This document shows, piece by piece, positions 1-6,296 of a DNA stretch of 11,612 nucleotides; positions within the stretch are counted from its first letter, which is position 1; each line of letters opens with the position of its first letter. The position numbers and the translations under genes were made by a program. The DNA comes from Thermoanaerobacterales bacterium (GTDB lineage Bacteria; Bacillota; Thermosediminibacteria; Thermosediminibacterales; Tepidanaerobacteraceae): assembly GCA_012839145.1 (NCBI GenBank), contig DUNY01000305.1, positions 1-11,612 on the forward strand, read 5' to 3'. The notes below the pieces were generated by a model. That model did no database searches. It had not been told where the DNA came from and worked only from the letters and a program-made list of their open reading frames with translations.

Positions 1-23
1 AGCTGAAAATGAAATTTTTTCAT
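1..23 (-). CDS. fliJ: fliJ, flagellar export chaperone, first codons only
   Basis: Only the first seven codons are inside the window (MKKFHFQ), running off the left edge. The start ATG overlaps the fliI stop codon as ATGA, the usual sign of translational coupling. FliJ is the small coiled-coil stalk protein of the flagellar export ATPase, and its gene follows fliI in Bacillus and many Clostridia. A short basic/aromatic N-terminus of the MKKFxFxL kind is typical of the family. The identification rests mainly on position after fliI, because too little protein is visible for a domain call. Confidence 0.55.
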
Positions 24-1348
24 AACTCTTCATCCTCAAAAACTCTTTTCAACGCATCCAAAGTTTGGATGTATTCCATTTTTTCCCCCATGTCCTGTTT
101 CAGGAACTTTTCTATCCTGTTAATATATTTTATCGACTCATCTATTTGAGGATTGCTTCCCTTTACATATGCACCGATATTTATTAGGTCCTCGGCTTCT
201 CTATAAACCGAAAGGATGTTCTTAACCTTTCCCGCCAGTTTTCGATGTTCTAAGTCAATAATGTCATTCATAAGTCTGCTTATGCTAGCCATTACATCTA
301 TAGCAGGGTAATGATTTCTGTTAGCAAGATCTCTTGACAGTACTATATGCCCGTCTAAAATACCGCGAACGGCATCGGATATGGGTTCATTCAAATCATC
401 TCCATCAACCAAAACCGTATAAATTCCGGTTATTGAACCTTTAGCAGATGTTCCTGCCCTCTCCAAAAGTTTAGGTAACACAGCAAAAACCGAAGGTGTA
501 TATCCTCTTGTGACTGGTGGTTCTCCCGCTGCCAAGCCCACTTCCCTCTGCGCCATAGCAAATCTAGTTACAGAGTCCATCATAAGCATTACATTGGCTC
601 CCTGATCCCTAAAGTATTCCGCTATGGCCGTTGCAGTAAATGCTGCTCTGGTCCTTACTAAAGGTGGACTGTCAGAAGTGGCTACCACTATGACGGATCT
701 TTTTATGCCTTCTTCTCCCAAGTCTTTTGTTATGAATGAGTTTAGTTCTCTGCCCCTTTCACCGACTAAAGCTATCACATTTATATCGGCTTTCGTATTT
801 CGGGCAATCATGCCTAAAAGTGTGCTTTTACCTACACCACTACCTGAGAATATCCCAATTCTTTGTCCCACTCCACAGGTTAATAATGCATCAATGGCTC
901 GTATTCCGAGGGGGAGAGGTTGTTCAATAATAGGACGATCTATGGGGTTGGGTGGATTGTTGAAAACGGGATAGCTTATCTTTGTTTTTAAAGGTCCTTT
1001 ATCGTCAATCGGGTTTCCTAGGCCATCTAACACCCTACCTAATAGCTCTGGTCCGACGGGAGTTGTCATTTTTTTTCCGCTAGCTTCAACGTCCCATCCC
1101 GGACCTAAGTCTTCCATATCACCTAATGGCATCAGAATTACGGTTTTATCTCTAAACCCTACTACTTCGGCAAATATGGTCTTTGGGTTCTTAGAAGATT
1201 TTATGACACAAATCTCGCCCAATTCCACTGGAGGACCCTCTGACTCAATAGTAAGACCGACGATTTTAGTTATTTTACCTCTTGGTTTTATGGTCACAAT
1301 ATCGTTTAAGAGAGAATACACATACTCAAGATTGTTTTTTTTCATCAT
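20..1348 (-). CDS. fliI: FliI, flagellum-specific export ATPase
   Basis: This is the ATPase of the flagellar type III export apparatus, related to the F1 beta subunit. It forms a hexamer at the cytoplasmic base of the flagellum and works with FliH and FliJ to feed rod, hook and filament subunits into the export gate. The 442-residue length is normal. The Walker A motif GSGVGKST is at about 169-176, GERGREL at 196-202, and the Walker B/DSVTRFA segment at about 254-264, followed by the AQREVGLAAGEPP stretch typical of FliI/YscN. The N-terminal beta-barrel domain (about 20-95) and the C-terminal helical domain are both present. The start overlaps the end of fliH by 23 bases, with GGAAG six bases before the first of two adjacent ATG codons. 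Nothing looks broken. Confidence 0.96.
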   Translation of the reverse strand: MMKKNNLEYVYSLLNDIVTIKPRGKITKIVGLTIESEGPPVELGEICVIKSSKNPKTIFAEVVGFRDKTVILMPLGDMEDLGPGWDVEASGKKMTTPVGPELLGRVLDGLGNPIDDKGPLKTKISYPVFNNPPNPIDRPIIEQPLPLGIRAIDALLTCGVGQRIGIFSGSGVGKSTLLGMIARNTKADINVIALVGERGRELNSFITKDLGEEGIKRSVIVVATSDSPPLVRTRAAFTATAIAEYFRDQGANVMLMMDSVTRFAMAQREVGLAAGEPPVTRGYTPSVFAVLPKLLERAGTSAKGSITGIYTVLVDGDDLNEPISDAVRGILDGHIVLSRDLANRNHYPAIDVMASISRLMNDIIDLEHRKLAGKVKNILSVYREAEDLINIGAYVKGSNPQIDESIKYINRIEKFLKQDMGEKMEYIQTLDALKRVFEDEEL

Positions 1349-2096
1349 CTATTACTTCCAATTCTATTAATGTTGAAGAGATGTTTTCAATCTGTGTGCG
1401 AATTCCCGCATCAATTTCAAAGTGAGGACCTGCTATAATACAGTCGCCAGGAGAGAGATAAGGATCTTTTAGCAGTGTTATATTTTTAGTTCCAGTTTTG
1501 GACTTGGAAATTAAGGGATTCACTTTTTCAAAATCAGCTTCTGAAACTCGGATTAAGACATCCTTCTCTTCACCCGCCTTTTCCATGCCCTTACTTATTA
1601 AACTCAAGAAGTATGATCCATCATCTTGTATCATCTTACCCATTATTTTTTCTGCAATGGCAAATGAAAGCTTCAGACACTCTTTTTCAAGATGCTTTTT
1701 AAAAATGCTATTTTGTTTATTGATCTCTTGTCTGGTTTTGTTTAGCTCCCTTATGTGTTTATTCCAAATCTCTTCTTGTTGTTTTCTAGCTGCTTCTATG
1801 CCGCTTTTATACCCTTTATCAAATGCTTCTTTCTCGATCTTTTGTTTTTCTGCCTGGGCTTTTGAAATAAGTTCCGCAGCCTCTTTTTTAGATTTTTCGA
1901 TAATATCCCGAGTTTTGACCAACGCCTCTTCCAGTAATTGCTTGGTCTCATCCTCGTAAAATCTTCTACGAGTCAGTTCGGCTTTACTTAAAAGCTTTTC
2001 ATTAGTTTTTTTAATTGTAGAATGTGCTTCTTTAAGCTGTAAAGGGTTCTCACTCTCATAAATAACTCGTTTAAGGATTTTAGACAATGATCTCAT
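1326..2096 (-). CDS. fliH: FliH, flagellar export ATPase regulator/stator
   Basis: FliH is the negative regulator and peripheral stalk of the FliI ATPase. It holds FliI near the C-ring and export gate. The 256-residue protein starts MRSLSKIL, as many Firmicutes FliH proteins do. It has a long, highly charged, Glu/Lys/Gln-rich coiled-coil segment from about residue 20 to 140, then a globular C-terminal domain related to V/F-ATPase E/delta stalk subunits. Sequence conservation in this family is low, so the call depends on this architecture plus its place between fliG and fliI. The start overlaps the fliG 3' end by 17 bases, and a GAGG about eight bases upstream of the ATG lies inside fliG. Confidence 0.88.
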   Translation of the reverse strand: MRSLSKILKRVIYESENPLQLKEAHSTIKKTNEKLLSKAELTRRRFYEDETKQLLEEALVKTRDIIEKSKKEAAELISKAQAEKQKIEKEAFDKGYKSGIEAARKQQEEIWNKHIRELNKTRQEINKQNSIFKKHLEKECLKLSFAIAEKIMGKMIQDDGSYFLSLISKGMEKAGEEKDVLIRVSEADFEKVNPLISKSKTGTKNITLLKDPYLSPGDCIIAGPHFEIDAGIRTQIENISSTLIELEVIDDEKKQS

Positions 2097-3087
2097 CGCC
2101 TCCGCCTCGAGAAATGATAATTTCTCCCGCGTCCTCCAGTTTTCTTATGATATTTACGATTTTCTGCTGAGCTTCTTCCACATCTCTTAACCTTACAGGT
2201 CCCAAGTATTCCATGTCTTCATTAACAATTTCTGCTTGGCGTTTTGACATATTTTCAAATATTCTTTTCTTTACTTCTTCGCTGGCTCCTTTTAAGGCCA
2301 TTGTAAGATCTTGATTGTCGACTTCACGAAGGGTGCGCTGTACGGATCGATTATCCAAAGTGAGAATGTCTTCAAATACAAACATGCGACGTCGGATCTC
2401 CTCAGCTAAATCTGGATTGTCTACTTCCAAGGCTTCGATAATGTTTTTTTCCGTACCTCTATCAACATTGTTTAATATGTTTACAACAGCCTGAATTCCT
2501 CCCACGTTAGTATAATCCTCAGTAACCACTGAAGCCATCTGCCGTTCCAACACTTTTTCAACTTCCATGATTACTTCCGGTGAAGTTCTATCCATGGTAG
2601 CCACACGACGTGCAATATCCACCTGCTTTTCCGGTGGTAGTGATGACAGCAGTGAAGCCGATTGTTCCGGATTTAGATATGTCATTATAAGAGCTATTGT
2701 TTGAGAGTTTTCGTTCTGTAAAAAATTCATCAGCTGAGAAGGATCCGCTTTTCTGATGAAGTCAAAGGGTCTTACCTGTAATGAAGAAGTAAGACGGTTA
2801 ATGATTTCCAAGGCTTTTTGTGTCCCTAAGGCTTTCTCTAATACTTCTTTTGCGTAATCTATTCCTCCTTCTGTTATAAAGTTTTGTGCAATCAACATCT
2901 GATAAAATTCATCTAATATCTCGTTTTTTTCTTCACTGGAAATCTTCCGTAGATTAGCTATTTCAAGGGTTAGCTGTTCTATCTCTTCTTCTCTTAAAAA
3001 CCGATAAATATTGGCTGCTATTTCGGGACCTAATGAAACGACCAAAATAGCAGCTTTTTGTTTGCCGGTTAACTTTGCCTGTGCCAT
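2080..3087 (-). CDS. fliG: FliG, flagellar motor switch/rotor protein
   Basis: FliG is the C-ring protein that joins the MS ring (FliF) to the switch (FliM/FliN) and whose C-terminal domain receives torque from the MotA stator. I place the start at the ATG at 3087 (335 residues, MAQAKLTGKQK), because AGAGGTG sits six bases upstream. A GTG three codons earlier is possible but falls inside that ribosome-binding site. The N-terminal FliF-binding domain (about 1-100), middle armadillo domain, the GG hinge (NVGGIQAV, about 194-201) and the charged C-terminal torque helix region (about 240-290) are all visible. The EHPQ motif of the middle domain, part of the FliM-facing surface, reads ENSQ here (about 126-129). 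The ribosome-binding site overlaps the fliF stop codon. Confidence 0.96.
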   Translation of the reverse strand: MAQAKLTGKQKAAILVVSLGPEIAANIYRFLREEEIEQLTLEIANLRKISSEEKNEILDEFYQMLIAQNFITEGGIDYAKEVLEKALGTQKALEIINRLTSSLQVRPFDFIRKADPSQLMNFLQNENSQTIALIMTYLNPEQSASLLSSLPPEKQVDIARRVATMDRTSPEVIMEVEKVLERQMASVVTEDYTNVGGIQAVVNILNNVDRGTEKNIIEALEVDNPDLAEEIRRRMFVFEDILTLDNRSVQRTLREVDNQDLTMALKGASEEVKKRIFENMSKRQAEIVNEDMEYLGPVRLRDVEEAQQKIVNIIRKLEDAGEIIISRGGGDEIIV

Positions 3088-3098
3088 TGAACACACCT

Positions 3099-4658
3099 CT
3101 AATCTTCGCTAAGCCAAGTTTTAAGTACCTTGGCAACATCCTCGGGTTGTCGTCGAGCATGTTTTTCTATTTTATCATATGCACCGCTATCCTGAACCTC
3201 AATTGCTTCTTCTTGCATTGTGGTAGCTGCAGCTTGCTGCATTGCCAGCATTTCTTGAGCAAGTTTCTCTTCTTCAAGTTTTATCTTTCTTCGGTTTACA
3301 ATTGTTCTTGTAACTATAAAAACCAATATAGCCGTTAAAGCGATTCCTATAATCTTAAAGTATCTTAGACGCTCTTTTTCTCTTTGTTGACGAGCAAGTT
3401 CATCTGCAAAGAGTTTAGCCATATCATTCTTGAACTCCATGCCTTCTATAGAGATTTGATCTCTCTCAGGGTCATAACCAATAGCATTACCAACCATAAA
3501 GGCAATTGAATCCTTTTCACTGTCATTTAATTCACGATTTACAACTACAGAAACTGTAAGTTTGTTAACGGCTCCCTGTGCCACAGTAAGATTTTCATGT
3601 ATTTCGTTTATGTCAAAGTTTTTTATGACTTCAGATCTTTGTTGCTCTGAATCACCTGTCTGAATTTGAGCATATCCGGGTATATTTGCATCGACCCCCG
3701 GTGTTCCTCCGGGAACAGCACCCGTACCGCTAAAATGTTCTTTCAGCTCCTGTATGCTTCTGACAATTCCTTCACCGGTTTCTTCGTTAATAGGGGTGAA
3801 TAATTTGCTCTGTACGGTTTTTTTGTCAAAATTTAGTTGTGCATTCACTCTAACTGCTATATTACCGGGACCGAATATTTGCTCCAGCAAAGATTGTACA
3901 CTAGCTTGGAGTTGGTTCTGAAAATTTTTCTGAATAACCAATTGATTGTTTATTAACTCCTGACTGTCCTCCTCCGGTGAAAGGGCAATATTTGAAAGAG
4001 TTCTTCCATATTGATCAACTACTGTTACATTTTCAGGTTTCATATTTTTCACAGAATAGGTAATAAGGTTAATTATGCCCATAACTTCTTCTTTTGTCAT
4101 TTCAAAACCCGGTTTTAATTCCAAAAAAACAGCAGCTGAGGGTTCGTAACTTGAATCGGGCTCTATGAACAAAGTTTTTTCCTGCTGGACAATATAGATT
4201 CTTGCCGACTCTACAGCCTCCATCTTTTCAATGGCTTTAGTTAGTTCTCCCTGTAATGCTTGATTATATTGTATTTGCCTTTCCCAGTCGGTGGTTCCAA
4301 GTCGTGTTTTGTTAAATATTTCATCAAATCCCATAGAACCGCCTTTAGGCAACCCCTCTTGTGCTAGCATCAATCTAGTCTTGTATTTTTGCTCAGGATC
4401 GACTAATATGGTTTTTCCTCCGTCTTCAAGCCTATACGGTATTTTATTGTCATCAAGCTTCTTGACTATCTCTCCTGCATCTTTTATATCAAGATCAGAG
4501 TAAAGGGGTACGTACTTTGGTCTGCTTATAAGATAAATTATTGCACTAAGCACTGAAACAACGATAATAGTAGAAACAATGATTTTAATTTTTTGTGCCC
4601 TATCTCTACTTTGCCAAAATTCTAAAGCTTGGTGTTTTATTCTTTGAATATAATCCAT
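3099..4658 (-). CDS. fliF: FliF, flagellar MS-ring protein
   Basis: FliF builds the membrane-embedded MS ring on which rod, switch and export apparatus assemble. The 519-residue length is typical for Firmicutes. A first membrane helix lies at about 23-45 (IKIIVSTIIVVSVLSAIIYL region), followed by the ring-building motif domains (KYVPLYSDLDIKDAGEIVKKL onward). There is a Gly/Pro-rich linker around 315-335 and a second membrane helix at about 433-454. A cytoplasmic tail ends in RRQPEDVAKVLKTWLSED, which is the conserved FliG-binding segment. The ATG start has AAGGTG six bases upstream, and the fliE stop is 17 bases before. The stop codon is followed directly by the fliG ribosome-binding site, so the two are probably translated in step. 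Confidence 0.97.
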   Translation of the reverse strand: MDYIQRIKHQALEFWQSRDRAQKIKIIVSTIIVVSVLSAIIYLISRPKYVPLYSDLDIKDAGEIVKKLDDNKIPYRLEDGGKTILVDPEQKYKTRLMLAQEGLPKGGSMGFDEIFNKTRLGTTDWERQIQYNQALQGELTKAIEKMEAVESARIYIVQQEKTLFIEPDSSYEPSAAVFLELKPGFEMTKEEVMGIINLITYSVKNMKPENVTVVDQYGRTLSNIALSPEEDSQELINNQLVIQKNFQNQLQASVQSLLEQIFGPGNIAVRVNAQLNFDKKTVQSKLFTPINEETGEGIVRSIQELKEHFSGTGAVPGGTPGVDANIPGYAQIQTGDSEQQRSEVIKNFDINEIHENLTVAQGAVNKLTVSVVVNRELNDSEKDSIAFMVGNAIGYDPERDQISIEGMEFKNDMAKLFADELARQQREKERLRYFKIIGIALTAILVFIVTRTIVNRRKIKLEEEKLAQEMLAMQQAAATTMQEEAIEVQDSGAYDKIEKHARRQPEDVAKVLKTWLSED

Positions 4659-4675
4659 TGTTTACACCTTGCCTG

Positions 4676-4960
4676 CTATATTTGCATTCTCATGATTTCT
4701 TGATATGCTTCCATGGCTTTATTACGTATTTGTAAAGTAAGCTCTAATGAAGCCCTTGCCTTTTCACTGGCTATAACCACATTGTGTAAGTCAATCTCAT
4801 CGCCAAGTAATTGTCGGTTAAGCAAAGATTCATATTCTTTCTGATATGTATTTACTGATTCCAAAGCATCTTTTAGTATTTGGCTGAACGATTTTTCCCT
4901 TTGAGCTTTTGATGCCCCGAAATTGTTGCTTATAACTTTATTATCAAGTTCTATCTTCAA
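4676..4960 (-). CDS. fliE: FliE, MS ring-rod junction protein
   Basis: FliE is the small protein that links the MS ring to the proximal rod and is the first substrate of the export apparatus. The 94-residue product has the usual divergent N-terminus and the conserved C-terminal half, including VVIASEKARASLELTLQIRNK and a final AYQEIMRMQI. The start is a TTG at 4960 with AAAGGGG eight bases upstream. The only nearby ATG (4968) is out of frame and reaches a stop after three codons, so it is not the start. A short inverted repeat can pair the ribosome-binding site with the bases at the start codon. The gene sits 24 bases after flgC and 17 before fliF. Confidence 0.93.
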   Translation of the reverse strand: MKIELDNKVISNNFGASKAQREKSFSQILKDALESVNTYQKEYESLLNRQLLGDEIDLHNVVIASEKARASLELTLQIRNKAMEAYQEIMRMQI

Positions 4961-4984
4961 AGGTCCATCCCCTTTCGGCCTTCT

Positions 4985-5416
4985 TTATATCTTGCTTATT
5001 TCGAGTGCTTTGCTCATCATGCTCTTAGCTGAATTGATAGCCGTTATGTTAGCTTCATAGCTCCTGGTGGCGGAAATCATATCTACCATTTCAGTAACGA
5101 TATTTACATTGGGAAGTAAGACATAACCCGTCGGATCAGCATCGGGATGGGTTGGGTCATACGAAATCTTAAAAGGGGCAGTGTCTTTTTCAATTGCCAC
5201 TGCTTTTACGCCTACAGGTTTTTTATTGTTAAGATGATTCCTGAAATTCCCGCTCGTATTGCGTTCCTGAAAAATAACCCTTTCTCTACGAAAAGGACCT
5301 CCTTCTTCCGTTCTTGTGGTATTTACATTGGCAATATTGTTAGAAATAACATCCAGTCTAAGCCTTTGTGCAGTCAACCCTGAAGCACTGACATCCATAC
5401 AATTAAAAAAACCCAT
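4985..5416 (-). CDS. flgC: FlgC, flagellar proximal rod protein
   Basis: FlgC is a proximal rod subunit exported by the flagellar type III system. The 143-residue length is normal. It has the flagellar rod/hook N-terminal signature SNNIANVNTT at about 25-34. The C-terminal helix (MVDMISATRSYEANITAINSAKSMM, given here as the diagnostic region near 110-135) pairs with it to form the D0 coiled coil. The ATG lies three bases after the flgB stop, and its ribosome-binding site GGAGG (nine bases upstream) is inside the end of flgB, which suggests coupled translation. Confidence 0.96.
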   Translation of the reverse strand: MGFFNCMDVSASGLTAQRLRLDVISNNIANVNTTRTEEGGPFRRERVIFQERNTSGNFRNHLNNKKPVGVKAVAIEKDTAPFKISYDPTHPDADPTGYVLLPNVNIVTEMVDMISATRSYEANITAINSAKSMMSKALEISKI

Positions 5417-5419
5417 GAT

Positions 5420-5821
5420 TTACTTCCTCCCTTCACTAATAGCAGTTTGCAGGATTTTGAAGTTTTTTTGTATTTGATCTGACACTATATTATAGGAAAA
5501 AGTGTTTTTTACCATTTCCACCATTTCCTTGTCAATGTCTACATTGTTTTCATCATTTCTAAAACTGTGATCTTGATCCTTATATATTTTAGGCTTAATA
5601 TCGTTTATATGTTTTCTCGCTTTTATATGTTTATCATTGGTAGTGGTAAGAGACATATTGTGTGTTTTTAAAATGTCTTTAAAAACACCTTCGGAAGATA
5701 TATCAGATCTCTTATAACCGGGTGTATCAACGTTAGCTATGTTGTTAGAGAGAAGTTCATGTCTCTTTAGTTTAATATCCAACATTTTTGCCATTAAATC
5801 AATGTTGCCGAACAAACCCAT
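5420..5821 (-). CDS. flgB: FlgB, flagellar proximal rod protein, first gene of the flagellar operon
   Basis: FlgB is the rod subunit nearest the MS ring. I choose the ATG at 5821 (133 residues, MGLFGNIDLMAKML) because AAGGTGG lies about nine bases upstream and the protein then begins like other FlgB proteins. An in-frame GTG eight codons earlier (5845) would place that ribosome-binding site inside the gene. The rod signature SNNIANVDTPGYK is at about 25-37. The C-terminal helix contains VDIDKEMVEMVKNTFSYN and ends about where the family does. It is the first gene after the codY terminator and the candidate promoter at 5892-5919, so it opens the flagellar operon. Confidence 0.94.
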   Translation of the reverse strand: MGLFGNIDLMAKMLDIKLKRHELLSNNIANVDTPGYKRSDISSEGVFKDILKTHNMSLTTTNDKHIKARKHINDIKPKIYKDQDHSFRNDENNVDIDKEMVEMVKNTFSYNIVSDQIQKNFKILQTAISEGRK

Positions 5822-5852
5822 AAAACTCTGCCACCTTCTTTTCACTGTTTTT

Positions 5853-5867
5853 AAAGCCCAGAAAATT
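5853..5867. promoter_or_regulatory. Possible CodY-binding site in the flagellar leader
   Basis: The minus-strand sequence AATTTTCTGGGCTTT agrees with the CodY consensus AATTTTCWGAAAATT at 11 of 15 positions, with the first nine all matching. It lies between the candidate promoter and the flgB start, where a bound repressor could block transcription. In B. subtilis CodY represses the fla/che promoter directly. In AT-rich DNA partial matches arise by chance, so this is a weak call. Confidence 0.3.
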
Positions 5868-5891
5868 ACTTATCCTTAAATTTGTTTTTGG

Positions 5892-5919
5892 AGTATAAAT
5901 AAAACAACTCAAAAATCAA
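5892..5919 (-). promoter_or_regulatory. Candidate sigma-A promoter of the flagellar operon
   Basis: On the minus strand TTGATT (5919-5914, four of six matches to the -35 consensus) is followed after 16 bases by TATACT (5897-5892, five of six matches to the -10). The stretch just upstream (about 5922-5945) is rich in A-tracts, like an UP element. The predicted start near 5885 gives a leader of about 65 bases to flgB. It is downstream of the codY terminator, so the operon needs a promoter in this region. Confidence 0.5.
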
Positions 5920-5968
5920 CTGTATATTTTTTGGTTATTTTGGAATTTATTGTTTGTACATAGATAAT

Positions 5969-5996
5969 AATTAGACAAAAGTCGGCAAAATCCTTC
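5969..5996 (-). repeat. Second copy of a 28-nt motif in the codY-flgB gap
   Basis: The minus-strand sequence begins GAAGGATTTTGCCGACTTTT and continues into GTCTAATT. It matches 22 of 28 positions with 6080-6107 on the same strand, exactly 111 bases away; the GAAGGATTTTG core and the TGTCTAAT end are identical. It is not part of a tandem array. Its role is unknown. Confidence 0.6.
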
Positions 5997-6051
5997 TTTT
6001 GACAATTTAAATCATAGTATATTTTTCTATTTTTACTTCTATAAAACTAAA

Positions 6052-6108
6052 GGAAGGGTTTTGTTGTATTTTATCTATATATTAGACATGAGACAACAAA
6101 ATCCTTCC
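6052..6108. repeat. Long inverted repeat (16-bp arms, 25-nt loop)
   Basis: The arms are GGAAGGGTTTTGTTGT (6052-6067) and ACAACAAAATCCTTCC (6093-6108) on the plus strand. Fifteen of 16 positions are Watson-Crick pairs. The exception is G6058 opposite T6102, a G-U wobble in plus-strand RNA but an A-C mismatch in minus-strand RNA. The 25-base loop contains its own imperfect palindrome. The right arm is the start of the 28-nt motif also seen at 5969-5996. It could be a protein-binding site, an RNA hairpin or the remnant of a small repeated element. Confidence 0.75.
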
Positions 6109-6201
6109 AATTATACATATAACCTTTTCTTGAAAACAGATTTTTATATCTACATTTTTAAGAAAACATTTTAGTAAGTATACATTTCTCATATATTAAA
6201 T

Positions 6202-6225
6202 AAAAAAGCAGCAGTGCTGCTTTTT
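6202..6225 (-). terminator. Intrinsic terminator after codY
   Basis: The minus strand reads AAAAAGCAGC, loop ACT, GCTGCTTTTTT. This is a GC core of five pairs extended by five A-T pairs, ending in six T. The A-run on the 5' side means it could also work in the other direction. It lies about 70 bases after the codY stop and separates the codY unit from the flagellar operon. Confidence 0.88.
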
Positions 6226-6296
6226 ACAATAGTATACAAAGAAGCCTCATACTAATTACTTCTTCGTAGTTTGCTTCGATCATTATATCCTTTGTA

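Larger units (their letters stand above)
5822..6296. other. codY-flgB intergenic region, about 475 bp without a recognised gene
   Basis: This very AT-rich gap separates the codY unit from the flagellar operon. In minus-strand order it holds the codY terminator hairpin at 6202-6225, two CodY-box-like palindromes (6154-6168 and 6125-6136), a 16-bp inverted repeat (6052-6108), a related motif copy at 5969-5996, a candidate sigma-A promoter (5892-5919) and another CodY-box-like site in the leader (5853-5867). I saw no convincing protein-coding gene. The only small open frame with a fair ribosome-binding site (6224-6283) is treated as a finding. Confidence 0.7.

Noticed and set aside
624..974. Plus-strand open frame of 116 codons opposite fliI, and similar plus-strand frames elsewhere
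   Set aside because: These are antisense shadows of conserved genes. Their predicted proteins look like no family I know, and I saw no ribosome-binding sites that would favour them.
4957..4968. ATG start for fliE at 4968
   Set aside because: It is out of frame with FliE, stops after three codons, and directly abuts the GGGG of the ribosome-binding site.
5980..6008. Sigma-D promoter with GCCGA -10
   Set aside because: GCCGAC is present on the minus strand, but the only TAAA upstream is 19 bases away instead of about 15, and the rest of the -10 does not match.
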